64,000 nucleotides of DNA from Rana temporaria (GCF_905171775.1 NC_053494.1:198725544-198789543); one strand, 5' to 3'; positions 45,329 to 56,648 are shown, numbered from the stretch's first letter. The notes: generated from the letters alone by a model not told the origin. Program-made: numbers and translations.

Positions 45329-45690
45329 GTGTCAAGAGGAACTGAAGAGTACAGTGACTCTCACCGACCAATTAAAGTTTGTTTCTTTCAATTCAACTAT
45401 TATAATAATAATAATTATTATTATACAGGATTTATATAGCACCAATAGTAGGTGCAGAGCTTTACAAAACAAAAGGAGATAGTACACTTTTACAGAACTT
45501 TTTTTTTCATTTTGGATAGAGTAAGGGAGGATTATAGCCCCTGTCAGTTTATTTTTTACCATCCCTGTCCTATCGCAGAGATTTCCCTTCACTTCCTGTC
45601 CCATAGCCAAACAGGAAGTGAGAGGAAATATATGCAAATTAAGGGAATCCAATGCCCCCCAGGAGCTAAGAACTAGTGTCCCCACCCGCA
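45329..45690. other. No gene recognised; (TAA)n/(TTA)n stretch
   Basis: A palindromic tataataataataattattattata run lies at about 45400-45426; the rest is unique. Confidence 0.4.
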
Positions 45691-45779
45691 AATTGCAGGG
45701 CGTGTCTTAAACAGAAAGGGGTGTGACCTTGACAGGAAAGGGTGGGTCATATTTAAATAAGGGGGTGCACAAGTTTAGT

Positions 45780-46700
45780 CAGGCCTAGGGCAGCACTAAA
45801 CCTAAATACACTAGTGGGTCAGGTGATCTGTGTTCTGTGACACCTGGACCTATGCCGGGGGCATCTGGCTGCCAAGCTGTGTGAGGACCTATCCAGAAGT
45901 ATGAGGGCAGTGCAGGGTTGGGATTGCGGCTTGCAGTCCAACCAATAGTGAGATTGGAGAACCTGTCGTGGTCAGAGGTAGAAGGGAAGCTGTCGCCGCT
46001 AAGGGACCAACCACCTTTACCAGAGACCACAGTGAGTAGCTGAAGCAAGTGCTGGAGCAGCATTCTCACCGAACGGGCACGGTGGAGAATTGGGAAACCT
46101 CAGTTGGTGATCAAGTCAGGACCCAACTAGTGGAGGTGACACTTGCAGAGCAGCCTTGTGAGTCAATCCAGGGACCAAGCTGGTCAGCAGGGGGAAAGCT
46201 TGAGGAGTATTTGAAGTGCCCAGCTAGGGACCCAGCAGAGAAGTGGTGGTGGCACTTGAGGGAGATACCTCTGCAAAGCTTTGAGGCGCTCCAGGGATTC
46301 AGAGTCAGTGTATCAGAGGGTCCAGTGAGAGACCAGGAGCTCAAGGGGCTGAAGAACTACAAGTAGAAGTTGTAGTGAAGCAAAGAGGACTGTAAAGATT
46401 TATGTTCGGAACTGTTAAAGGCTGTTGCCATAGCAGACAGCAATCCTGCATGTGCAGATGTGGCGCCTTGCTGGGGGCCTTTCCCTGTATGGCTGACCTC
46501 CTATTGAAGTCTCGGGGTCTGCCAATTGAAATGGCAACTGCTTAAGGGTGTCCTTGCCCTAACCCTCTTTTCCCCTCAAAATATAAAAAAAGGACTGTTA
46601 AGAGAACTATAACCTCTTTTACATCCAAGAAGTGTCTGGCGCCCAATAACTTTGTCCACCTTGCACCCACTATGCCTCACAACCCACCACATACAGAAGG
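45780..46700 (+). mobile_element. LTR-like dispersed repeat, copy 1
   Basis: The blocks gtcaggtgatctgtgttctg, gggggcatctggctgc, gcctatcc/gacctatccagaag, gcagggttgggattgcggct and gcagtccaacca recur in order at 58.93-60.08 kb. A regulatory-leader-like region follows, but no retroelement protein was recognised. A 105-codon ORF (46049-46366) is not recognisable. Confidence 0.6.
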
Positions 46701-46931
46701 ATGTCAGCTATCTTTGGCCCTGAAGGTTCTCATTAGACTGGACAAGGCCAAAGACTTTGCTACAAATAATTATCCCCCCTAAAAATGTTTTGGGTCTGAG
46801 GCACGGTGCATATATTGTGCCTAATGGGAAATCCCACCTTTGTGTATTGCCCAGGCCAGGCTGCAATTTTTTCTGATAACGCCCCACCTATGAGGAGTTA
46901 ATATTATTATTCCAATATATCAAGAGCATTG

Positions 46932-47321
46932 ATGTTCAGTGCCAAAAAATACAAGCAATTTCAGTGGCTGGGATTCGCATTACTGCCTCCGTCTATGTTT
47001 TTGGTCTTTTTCATTTGTTACACTATAAACTTTTATGCTGCTGTCTATTCTCCGAGCTTCTCTATTAGCATTTGCTTTATGGCAAGTTTTGTGACCCCAT
47101 CCATCTGTTTTACACCTTTTGTGTTTTTATTATGCCAGTCATTTCAAGTTATGGGAACCATCAAGAATATCAGAAAACATTTTCCTTTTCATCTGTTCAA
47201 CAAAGCAAGGGGAAAAAAAAGATTGTGTACACATGGTAGACTTCATTCAAATATTTCACAATATAAAAATCATACTGCCAGTGAAACATATTTTATATCT
47301 GCAAAAACATCATATTTTTAA
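46932..47321 (+). other. Unassigned ORF with hydrophobic segments
   Basis: A 129-codon reading frame from ATG 46932 (a stop lies 11 codons upstream of it). It has two hydrophobic stretches, roughly residues 14-36 (ALLPPSMFLVFFICYTINFY) and 42-71 (ending TPFVFLLC), followed by a basic tail (NIRKHF...ARGKKR). The pattern resembles the end of a multi-pass membrane receptor, but I cannot match it to any family and saw no upstream membrane segments. It may be a receptor pseudogene remnant, a terminal exon or chance. aataaa occurs just downstream (about 47326) and again at 47574. Confidence 0.2.
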
Positions 47322-47609
47322 TTCAACAATAAAGTAAAATGGATATTTTGAATCCTGTATGAATGACAAGGATTTTTATTTCTGTATATTTCCAAAGTAG
47401 AAACATGGAAACAAAGAAGAGTGACGACAGAAACACATTTGTCTAGTTTATTTATTTTATCCTTATATATATTTTACCTTTTTTTTTATATATGTATTTT
47501 TTGTCTACATTTATGTTTCCTACTGGGCTATGTCTACAATTGTTTTGTATTACCATGTTGGATGTGACTTTTCAATAAAACCCTTTGTACAAGAAACACA
47601 TTTGTCTTT
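47322..47609 (+). other. AT-rich sequence with polyadenylation-type signals
   Basis: It ends with gtgacttttcaataaaaccc, resembling the 3' end of a processed transcript or LINE. No coding sequence is attached. Confidence 0.3.
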
Positions 47610-47611
47610 GC

Positions 47612-47708
47612 CTTACATAGTTACATAGTCTGGTTGAAAAAAAAAAACACAAGCAAGTCCATCTAGTTTAACCAATAGAAGGAAAACAAATATTTATATA
47701 TTTATACA
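47612..47708. repeat. ttacatagttacatag dispersed repeat
   Basis: ttacatagttacatagtctg followed by aagtccatctagttta matches, from memory, a short repeat frequent in amphibian genomes. Class not assigned. Confidence 0.55.
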
Positions 47709-47883
47709 GTAAAACCTTGGATTGAGATTAACTTGGTTTGAGAGCGTTTTGCAAGACAAGCACATTTTTTAATATACAGTGAAACCTCGGGTTGTGAGTT
47801 AACGAGCGTTTCGCAATACGAGCATTGTATTTTTTAAAATCCTGACTCGGTTTGCGAGTGTTATCTCACGAAAAGAGCAGGAT
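47709..47883. mobile_element. Tc1/mariner-like MITE remnants (cagtgaaacctcgg)
   Basis: Two overlapping left ends, cagtaaaaccttggattgag and cagtgaaacctcgggttgtg, each followed by gcgtttcgcaa-type blocks. Same family as 35.2 kb; the right end is not present. Confidence 0.65.
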
Positions 47884-48615
47884 TCAAGAGATCCACAAAA
47901 GAATTACGCCGGCGTATCAATAGATGCGTAATTTTAAATTTCCCGCGTCGTATCTTTGTTTTGTATCTACAAAACAAGATACGACTGCATCTGGGCTCGA
48001 TCCGACAGGCGTACGTCTTAGTACGCCGTCGGATCGTAGGTGCATTTTTCCGCTGGCCGCTAGGTGGCGTTTCCGTCGAATTCTGCGTCGAGTATGCAAA
48101 TTAGCTAGATACGGCGATCCACGAACGTACGTCCGGCCGGCGCTTTTTTTTACGTCGTTTGCGTTCGGCTTTTTCTGGCATATAGTTACCCCTGCTATAT
48201 GAGGCGTACTCAATGTTAAGTATGGCCGTCGTTCCCGCGTCAAATTTTGAATTGTTTACGTAGTTTGCGTAAGTCGTTCGCGAATAGGGATTTGAATGAC
48301 GTCACCGTCGTAAGCATTGGCTTGTTCCGGGTTCATTTCGAGCATGCGCACTGGGATACCCCCACGGACGGCGCATGCGCAGTTGAAAAAAAACGTCATT
48401 TACTTCGGGTCAAGATGTATTTAAATAAAACACGCCCCCATCACATCCATTTGAATTGCGCGCCCTTACGCCGCCAAAGATACACTACGCCGCCGTAACT
48501 TACGGCGCGCATTCTTTGAGGATTCCAAAAAATAAAAAATAAGTTACGGCGGCGTAGTGTATCTTAGATACGCTACGCCCAACGGAAATATGCGCCAGGG
48601 TACGTGGATCTGGCT
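47884..48615. mobile_element. Family I element (gatccac subfamily)
   Basis: The right terminus gtggatctggctcc is clear and the left is decayed (caagagatccac). The interior is close to the 29.4-kb copy (gatccgacaggcgtacgtc, gctggccgctaggtggcg, atgcaaattag, the ctacgccgccgtaacttac stem). Confidence 0.82.
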
Positions 48616-49265
48616 CCGTATGTTTAGCTGGTCAGAATGACTTGTGAGCTGCCCAGTACCTAAAAAAGCTACAAAGTATAAAATATATTTGCGTTCCATA
48701 CTTTTTGAATACACATATTTCAGCACTTTAAATGGATGCCAATGGGATAACTAGAAACAGTTGGAGAGGAGCTATAAAAAAGGCCGGCTCATTGACATAT
48801 TGTGCTGGGAATTGGACATGACACTTTTACAACATGTGTAACATAAATTCCGTCATCTGTTACCAGCAGATCTGAGCAGCTAAGTGATTTACAAAGCCAT
48901 GTATAAATTGTCTTATTGTGACCAGAATGGGCCTGTACTGATGATTCAGGATGGCATCACTCAGCTCAATGCTGTCATATGGCATTAGCTGCTATTGATC
49001 CCATTCAGCTCTCTCCCCCCCATTTTGGAGTTTGTGTACCATATGCGTCAGCCTGAGTACATATCCTATTTTGTCTTCATTGACAGCTTATGTAAACTGA
49101 TGTGTACTGACACTAGCTGGGACATAGGGCTCTTAACCTCTAGACCTATAGGGCTACATGTTATCCATGCAATTGATCATAGAATCCTACCATACTACTA
49201 AAGCTCATACAATGGGGGACTTTAGTGACTCACCCTAAACTGATGATCAGCAGCTGGAATATGAA
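48616..49265. other. No recognised feature
   Basis: Apparently unique sequence; no supported ORF. Confidence 0.35.
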
Positions 49266-49308
49266 TTAATAAAGCGGAGTTCCAGTCTGGGGGGACAAAT
49301 ACTGTAGC

Positions 49309-49577
49309 CAGGGCCGTCTTAATAGCATCATGGGCCCCTGGGCAAAGTAATGCTCTGGGGCCCCTACAATGGAGACAGTGCAGGTAAACAGAAATCAAGT
49401 AGGTAAGAGGTAGGGGATATCTAGGGTGAAGAGGGGTCAGAGTGCTGGGGGGACATCTGGGATATAGAGGGCAACCCAGACTGCCCCAATTTAATTTTGG
49501 GGCAGCCCGGGCTCAAGGACAAGCTGCTTTGGGGAAAGGGCAGTGCCCAGGTGTGCCCTCTCATTAAGACAGCCCTG
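49309..49577. mobile_element. Short hAT element nested in the TTAA-type MITE
   Basis: Ends cagggccgtcttaat and attaagacagccctg, with 8-bp flanks ACTGTAGC (49301-49308) and ACTGTACC (49578-49585), 7 of 8 matching. Confidence 0.88.
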
Positions 49578-49886
49578 ACTGTACCTGCTAACTATTAATA
49601 TAAGGACACTTACTGTACCTGTTCAATGTTGGCACCCCAAGCCGATTTGTCCATGAAGTGATGCTTCACAGCTGGTTTCCTACTGCGCATGCACGAGTCA
49701 CACTGTACTTTCTGAATGGTCCCGCCTTCTTCTGGGATACACACAGGTCCCAGAAAGCAGAGGGGGGTGAAGGAGGAGGGGCCGTACATGACGTAGATCG
49801 CTGTGTGGCAAACTTACCAGGAAGTGGGTGCCTATCAAAACCAAGTACCTGCTCCCCCTTGACCCCCAAAAAGTGCCAAATGTGGC

Positions 49887-50483
49887 GAGGGCCGCTGATG
49901 TGGGGGACCACCAGTCCTCCTGTAGAGGGCCCGGTCACTCAGGGGGGCCCGAACAGCAGGGGGAATTGGTGCGGAGGGGCAATTACAGAAGGATGACCTT
50001 TGCGGTTCTTAGCAGCAGCTGAAAGCAAGTTTCTCCCCCTCCTGCTGGCTTTCAGCTGCTGCGGGTAGAGACACAGACAAAGGGCATGGTTCCTATAATT
50101 TATTCCTTGACAGCAATCCCCCTCCCTGTTCTGCCTGCTTCTGATCCCCCATGTGTCCCCCTGTCACTGCGACCTCTCCGCAGCTACAGGCTTCCCTGTC
50201 CTGTAGAAAAAATAACAAATTATAAAAAAATATATAATTAAATATTGTAATAAATAATTTTTAAAAATTATAAAATAAAATAATTGCAAAATGTTCAACA
50301 TTTATTTGTTTATATATATATAAAATGTAAAAAACTATTGAAACATGGCTAATTCACAAAGGTTCTCTGTTATGTTTGTGTCCACTAATAAAAAAAATTG
50401 TGAAAATATTGTCTTGATATATTTTGGGGGAGGGCTTGCCAGGTAGGCTGTGCGGGGCCCCGTGATTTTCAACAGCAGCCCTG
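49887..50483. mobile_element. hAT element nested in the TTAA-type MITE
   Basis: Ends gagggccgctg and cagcagccctg, with 8-bp flanks AATGTGGC (49879-49886) and ATTGTGGC (50484-50491), 7 of 8 matching. AT-rich internal stretch at 50.21-50.34 kb. Non-coding. Confidence 0.82.
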
Positions 50484-50528
50484 ATTGTGGCAGTGGAGGG
50501 GGGGGTTAGGACAAGTGGAGCTTCCCCT

Positions 50529-50958
50529 TTAAAGTGGAGGTTCACCCGGAAATGTAAATTTTTAACCTTAGATTGAGGCTCATTTTGTCTAGGGGAATCG
50601 GGTAGTTTTTTTTAAAATCGAAGCAGTACTTACCGTTTTAGAGAGCGATCTTCTCCGCCGCTTCCGGGTATGGGCTACGGGACTGGGCGTTCCTATTTGA
50701 CTGACAGTCTTCTGACAGGCTTCCGACGGTCGCATCTATCGCGTCACGATTTTCCGAAAGTAGCCGAACGTCGGTGCGCAGGCGCCGTATAGAGACGCAC
50801 CGACGTTCGGCTTCTTTCGGCTACTCGTGACGCGATAGATGCGACCGTCGGAAGCCTGTCAATCAAATAGGAACGCCCAGTCCCGCAGCCCATACCCGGA
50901 AGCGGCGGAGAAGATCGCTCTCTAAAACGGTAAGTACGGCTTCGTTTTTAAAAAAACT
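50529..50958. mobile_element. Large palindromic TTAA-type element, copy 3 (right-truncated)
   Basis: It begins ttaaagtggaggttcaccc, with TTAA shared with the preceding element. The palindrome is centred near 50785; the right arm ends around gtacggcttcgtttttaaa without its terminal sequence. Splice-donor-like ggtaagtac on both strands (50624-50633 minus, 50931-50939 plus). Confidence 0.8.
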
Positions 50959-51005
50959 GCACACTTGTAGAGGAAGAGTGGGGCTACATGTGTACCGGCC
51001 GGTAC

Positions 51006-51671
51006 CAGTTTTGCCAACCTACCAGATTGAAATTTACTGGCACGACACCCGAAATTTACTGGCGCAGCCACGTTATTACTGGCATTTCACAAAAGTTACT
51101 AAATTACATTTTTAGGTGCAAATTTCAGTATTTAGGCTACAAACAAGTACACTAGGCTAATAGCAATGTAATTTAAGGTAGATATTAAGTAAAAAAAAAA
51201 CATATTTTTGTTATTTTCGATATAATAAGGGCAAATTATTTAGTCACATCACCCCCTGCCTCCATCCCCCTCTGCCACCAACACCCCCTGTCTTCACCCC
51301 CCTCTGCAGTGCCACAATCTCCCCCTGACTCCAATCTCCCTCTGCCTCCAATCACCCCCTGCCTCCATCGTCCTCTGCGGTGCCACCAATAACCCCAGTC
51401 TCCATCCCCCACCCTCTGCGGTGCCACCATCCCCCTCTGAGGTGCCATCAACACCCCCTGCCTCCAATCTCCTCCTACCTCCATCCTCCTCTGCGGTGCC
51501 ACCGCAGCCACCATCACCCCCTGCCTCCAATCTCCATACGCAGTTCCAAGCCGAACCGATCTCGGCTTTTTTTACTGGCACATTCCCGCAACCACGGACA
51601 TTTACGAACGGGGTAAAAAAGTGTCAGTTTTTACGGACTGTCCGTAAAAATACGAACGGTTGGCAACACTG
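51006..51671. mobile_element. hAT element with internal minisatellite
   Basis: Ends cagttttgccaacc and ggttggcaacactg, with a perfect 8-bp TSD GCCGGTAC at 50998-51005 and 51672-51679. Confidence 0.9.
51245..51540 (+). repeat. C-rich minisatellite inside the hAT element
   Basis: Degenerate units of ccccctgcctcca and ccccctctgcggtgccacca. Overlapping ORFs on both strands are artefacts. Confidence 0.85.
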
Positions 51672-51715
51672 GCCGGTACCAGGTCCCCAAAGTCCGGGAG
51701 ATCGGGCGCAAATAG

Positions 51716-51800
51716 ATGACTCAGGTATAAGCCGAGGGGGGCATTTTCAACACAAAAAAATGTGCTGAAAAACTCGGCTTATACTCGAGAATATACGGTA
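51716..51800. repeat. Short hairpin repeat (ctcggcttatactcgag)
   Basis: gactcaggtataagccgag and ctcggcttatactcgag are inverted around gcattttcaacac/gtgctgaaaa arms. From memory a common frog interspersed hairpin. Confidence 0.6.
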
Positions 51801-52483
51801 CTTTAACTTTACTACAGTAGAGGAAATCAGGTCTCCTTCCTCTACCAGATTATTTGTCCTGTCATCAAATCTTCTAAATCTCAGGACTGGATGGACAGAA
51901 TGAACATTTCCCGGAGTTCAGCTTTTAAAGAAGCCCAATATATAGCAAGTCCTGTAAGACGACACAGATACAATTTGCTGAATTCCATATCTCATCACAA
52001 GCATTATCTAATGGCGATCGTTATCCCAAAGGTCACGGTAAGAGCGACATATATTCAGACTGAATGATTTGTCTTCTCAGGGAATGCCGTCTCATTATGT
52101 GGGAACACGGGTGTTGTCAGTTCCCCTAAAACACAAGGCGCCACATTTGTGATCACTAATATTTCTTAGCAGGTGGAAAAAGCAGACTCATCGCTGACCT
52201 CAGCACAGTAGGCGCAGATTTTGTTGCAAGTTTTACAAAAAAATGTACATGTGTCTGTCGGGAACGTATATCAGATATGGAATGAACCAAGCAAGTTGCT
52301 TATTTTGTAACCAAGTCTGAAATAAAACCTTGTTGGTGTTTCCCATACTGGGGAAGCTCGACCCTCTAAAAGACGCGACATCATCAGTGCTGTGAGTGTG
52401 ACGTTCTCTAAAAATCACCATTAAAATATGCCATGCACGCATTTGCTGCCAGGGACTGTATTTAACCAAGTGGGCTGTACATT

Positions 52484-52486
<3 letters not shown>
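51801..52486. other. No recognised feature
   Basis: Apparently unique sequence; a 78-codon minus-strand ORF is not recognisable. Confidence 0.35.

Positions 52487-52520
<34 letters not shown>
52487..52520. repeat. (TA)n microsatellite
   Basis: An uninterrupted TA run next to the nested Family I pair. Confidence 0.95.
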
Positions 52521-52521
<1 letters not shown>

Positions 52522-52557
52522 TAAAGTCCGACCGTTTTTCGGGTTCTAAAAAATTAG

Positions 52558-53990
52558 TAGCTGGATTCATAAAGACCGCCGCATCTTTAAGGCGGCGTAG
52601 CGTATCGTATTTACGCTACGCCGCCTTAAGTTAGATAGGCAAGTACTGTGGGCCAGATTCTCGTACCTGCGGCGCAGCGCAACGTAACTCGTTTACGTTA
52701 CACCGCCGCAAGTTTTCAGTCTAAGTGCCCGATCCACAAAGCACTTACCTGGAAACTTGCGGCGGTGTATCGTAAACATGTCCGGCGCAAGGCGGCCCAA
52801 TTCAAATGGGGCGGGTACCATTTAAATTAGGCGCGCTCCCACGCCGGACGTACTGCGCATGCTCCGTTCGCAAGTTTCCCGACGTGCTTTGCGTGAAATT
52901 ACGATGCGCCGACGTGTTGAGAATCGCGACGTGCGTAATGTACTTACGCCGGGAAAACAAAAAAATTCAAAAGCGAGGAAAGACGGGCATACTTTAACAT
53001 GGTGGAGTAATTTTACACCATGTTAATAGCAGCCCTATCTTTGCGAAGGGAATCTAAGACTTGCGCCGACGTAATGACGGGAAAAACCTTTGTGGATCGC
53101 CGTAACTGCTAATTTGCATACCCGACGCTGGTTTACGACGCAAACTCCCCCCAGCGGCGGCCGAAGTATTGCATCCTAGGATCCGACGGTGTAATTCAAT
53201 TACACCTGTCGGATCTTAGGGCTAGCTATGCGTAACTGATTCTATGAATCAGTCGCATAGTTAGAACGGCCCTAAAACAGAGATACGACGGCGTATCAGG
53301 AGATACGCCGTCGTATCTCTTTTGTGAATCTGGCCCTGTATTCACAAAGTACTTGCCTCCTAACTTACGGCGGCGTAGCGTAAATGTGGCCGGCGTAAGC
53401 ACGCCTAATTCAAATTAGGCTGAGGGGGCGTGTTTTATGTTAATGGGGGGGTGACCTGACGTGATTGACGTTTTTTACGAACGGCGCATGCGCCGTCCGT
53501 GTACATATCCCAGTGTGCATTGCTCCAAAGTACGCCGCAAGGACGTATTGGTTTCGACGTGAACGTAAATTACGTCCAGCCCTATTCGCGAATGACTTAC
53601 GCAAACAACGTAAAAATTTCAAAATTCGACGCAGGAACGACGTCCATACTTAACATTGCGTACGCCTCATAATAGCAGGAGCAACCTTACGCCGAAAAAG
53701 CCTAAAGTAAACGACGTAACAAAATAGCGCTGGGCGTACGTACGTTTGTGAATCGGCGTATCTACCTAATTAGCATATTCCTCGGGTAAATCGCCGGAAG
53801 CGCCCCTAGCGGCCAGCGTAAAATTGCACACAATTATACGCCGGCGTATTCAAGTTACGTCGGCGGAGGAAGCCTATTTTTCCAACGTACCTGCCTTTAA
53901 GAATCCGCGTAAAGATACGACGGCGCAGATTTAAAATTATGGTGGCGTATCTGGAGATACGCCGCTGTATGTTGTTGCTGAATCTAGCCC
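52558..53990. mobile_element. Family I element (outer) interrupted by another Family I
   Basis: Termini tagctggattca and tgaatctagccc, with flanks TAG/TAT. Without the inner insertion and one TSD it is about 743 bp. The interruption falls in the tip of the aagtactgtattcacaaagtacttg hairpin. Confidence 0.88.
52650..53336. mobile_element. Family I element (inner), 687 bp, TSD TGT
   Basis: Termini gggccagattctc and gtgaatctggccc, with TGT at 52647-52649 and 53337-53339. Excision restores the host hairpin. Closest to the 17.2-kb copy (cccgacgctggtttacgacg, cccccagcggcggcc). Confidence 0.92.
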
Positions 53991-53999
53991 TATGTTTTT

Positions 54000-54499
54000 T
54001 TCAACTTGATCATTAAAACGGCCTTGCCTACACACGATCCTGAACAAAAAAAATGCTCTAGCAAAGCGCGGTGACGTACAACACGTACGACGGCACTATG
54101 AAGGGGAAGTTCCATGCGGATGGCGCCACCCTTGGGGCTGCTTTCGCTGATTCCGTGTTAGTAAAAGACGATTCGCGCTTTTCTGTCTGTTACAGCGTGA
54201 TGAATGTGCTTACTCCATTATGAACGGTAGTTTTACCAGAACGAGCGCTCCCGTCTCATAACTTGCTTCTGAGCATGCGCGGGTTTTTCACGACGTTAAA
54301 GCCCACACACGATCATTTTTTACAACCTTAAAAACGACAATGTTAAAAACATTGTGAAAAAATAGAGCATGTTCGAAAAAAAATTGGCAATTTTTTAGAA
54401 CACGAAAAATGCTCTGAAGCCCACACACGATCGTTTTTAATGACATTAAAAAAAACATCATTTTTTACAACCCGAAAAACGGTCGTGTGTACGCAGCAT
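54000..54499. mobile_element. MITE, cgtacacacga family (left end decayed)
   Basis: The right end cggtcgtgtgtacgcagca is clear; the left end resembles ggccttgcctacacacgatc near 54012. It shares ttcgcgcttttctgtctgtt and gcgctcccgtctcataac with the 45.0-kb copy. Confidence 0.7.
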
Positions 54500-54569
54500 T
54501 AGACATTTTCATAAATAAAGACTAATCTTGATCAAATGGTTCTTCAATCTAGGTCCTTTTTTTAACCTT

Positions 54570-55538
54570 TAACCACTTGCCTACCGGGCACTTTCACTTT
54601 TTCTGCCCAAGACAATTTTCAGCTTTCGGCGCTGTCACACTTTGAATGACAATTGCGCCGTCATGCAACACTGTACCCATATGACATTTTTATAATTTCT
54701 TTTCACACAAATACAGATTTCTTTTGGTTATATTTAATCGCCACTGGGTTGTTGTTGTTTTTCATAGTTTGTTATAAATTTTTGCAAAGGGGTAATTTTT
54801 CTTCTTTACTGATGTGCTCTGATAAGGCTGCACTGAGGTGCACTGATGGGTACTGATGAGGCGGCACTGATAAGGAGGCTCTGATGAGCCAGCACTGATA
54901 GGCAACAATGATGTGCACTGATGGGTACTGATGAGGTGGCACTATTGGGCATTGATGGGTACTGATAAGGAGGCACTGATGAAGCAGCACTGATAGGCAA
55001 CACTGATGTGCACTGATGGGTACTGATGAGGTGGCACTGAAGGGCATTGATGGGAACTGATAAGGAGGCACTGATGAAGCAGCACTGATAGGCAACACTG
55101 ATGTGCACTGATGGGTACTGATGAGACGGCACTGATGGTCATTGATGGGCACTGATGAGGAGGCACTGATGAGGCAGCACTGATAGGCAATACTGATGGG
55201 TGGCATTGATGGGCACCGATAGGTGTCTCTGATAGGTGACACTGATGAGGAGGCACTGGTGAGCACTGATTGGCAGCACTGATGGGTACAGATTGGCAGC
55301 ACTGGTGGAACTGCACTGATAATCAAAACACTGATAATCAGTGCCCTGATTTTCAGTGTACATGTTCCTTACACAAGCCGGTTATCGACTCTCCTCTCAT
55401 GCCGTCAGCGTGAAAAAGGGAGTGCTAATAACCTATTCTGTTTCCATTGTGATCAGCTGTGATTGGACACAGCTGATCACATGGTAAAGAGCCACTGTCT
55501 GGCTCTTTACCTCAATCTGTGAACAACAGTGTCCAGAA
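54570..55538 (+). mobile_element. piggyBac-like element, right end lost
   Basis: It begins ttaaccacttgcctaccggg and has gaatgacaattgcgccgtca, a cactgat minisatellite, then tgtgatcagctgtgattgga and agccactgtctggctcttta. It is cut by a Family I fragment. Confidence 0.75.
54805..55345 (+). repeat. cactgatggg minisatellite (copy 3)
   Basis: It includes a higher-order block of about 120 bp (aaggaggcactgatgaagca ... aacactgatgtgcactgatg) repeated around 54.96-55.10 kb. Minus-strand ORFs (up to 184 codons) are artefacts. Confidence 0.92.
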
Positions 55539-55539
55539 G

Positions 55540-55897
55540 ACACGACGGCCATACTTTACACAGCAATACGATTGCTGTGTAAAGTTAAGGCACCAAAAAA
55601 AACGACTAACTTTGCGACGGGAAACTAGACTAGCGACGACGTATCGAACGCGAAAAACCGTCGGGGATCGCCGTAACTCCTAATTTGCATACCCGACGCT
55701 GGTTTACGACGCGAACTCCCCCCAGCGGCGGCCGCGGTATTGCATCTTAAGATCCGACAGTGTAAAACAATTACACCTGTCGGATCTAAGGGCTATCTAT
55801 GCGTAACTGATTCTATGAATCAGTCGCATAGATAGAAACAGAGATACGACGGCGTATCAGGAGATACGCCGTCGTATCTCATTTGTGAATCTGGCCC
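55540..55897. mobile_element. Family I element, left-truncated, nested in another Family I
   Basis: The right half matches the 17.2-kb copy (cttacacagcaata, cgaacgcgaaaaaccgtcg, cccccagcggcggccgcgg) and the terminus is tgaatctggccc at 55897. The next bases, ATA then gtacttgcctcac, belong to the hairpin of an outer Family I copy. Confidence 0.82.
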
Positions 55898-55900
55898 ATA

Positions 55901-55988
55901 GTACTTGCCTCACTATGTTACGTCGGCGTAGTGCAAATGTGATGCGCTACGCCGGCATAAAGATACGCCGCCATATGTGAATCTGGCT
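55901..55988. mobile_element. Family I right-end remainder (outer copy)
   Basis: gtacttgcctcac, acgtcggcgtagtgcaaatg and the terminus tgtgaatctggct are the last ~90 bp of a Family I element whose left part is absent. Confidence 0.75.
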
Positions 55989-56648
55989 AATAGACTCCAA
56001 TAGGCAGTGCTGCGGCCAATTAAAGAAGCACACATGGCAGGCTGACAAATACTGCTACTAATTACAAGGCATTAATTATAGACAATAATTAAACTGAACC
56101 ACTGCTAACGTCCCACAAAATAAAACTGCAACTACTCTGAATCATTCTGAAGTAACTTTGGCTCCAGCTTATCTATATTTACTTAAAATAGCTCATAGAA
56201 ATATGGATTTTTATCTCCAGCTGTAAAGAGGTGAAGGCCACACTACATTAAATTTCCCATCTTACTTCTATGAGGCTGTATAACGGTCCCGATCCCGCAG
56301 ATCACCGAGCCGCCAAACCTATTAGACAAACTGTCACATTAAATATAGACATCATGGTGACCTTCTACATACATTCAAGAAATACAACCATATAAAAATG
56401 ATGCCTCGCCGCAACTGCCGAGGAATAAAAAACCTGCACCCGTACTATCTCCAGCCGGCGACAGAACCCGCGGGGCGCCATGTACACAAATTACTTTATA
56501 AATGGTGTTTTCCTTGCCTGTAAATAGAAGCAGCTGCCATAGAGCCTGGCTTGTGGTTCCAATCATTTGGACTGAGCGGTACAACAAAAATGATGACGGT
56601 TCCGTGTTATAGACATCAGGCTCCCTTTGCAAAACATTAGTACAAGGT
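55989..56648. other. No recognised feature
   Basis: Apparently unique, AT-rich; no supported ORF. Confidence 0.35.

Larger units (their letters stand above)
49266..50532. mobile_element. TTAA-type MITE split by two hAT elements
   Basis: TTAA at both ends, ttaataaagcggagttccag and gagcttcccctttaa. The remaining host includes acaggt, gtacctgctccccc and gtgccaaatgtgg, in common with 44.6-44.96 kb. Insertions at 49309-49577 and 49887-50483. Confidence 0.75.

Noticed and set aside
45780..46700. Retroelement leader with primer-binding site (tggcgccca near 46638)
   Set aside because: Only about nine bases resemble a tRNA-complementary site and no gag/pol follows; too weak to annotate.
46932..47321. 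Assignment as a taste, vomeronasal or odorant receptor gene
   Set aside because: Hydrophobic segments alone are not enough; no family signature residues were seen and the rest of a seven-helix receptor is absent upstream.
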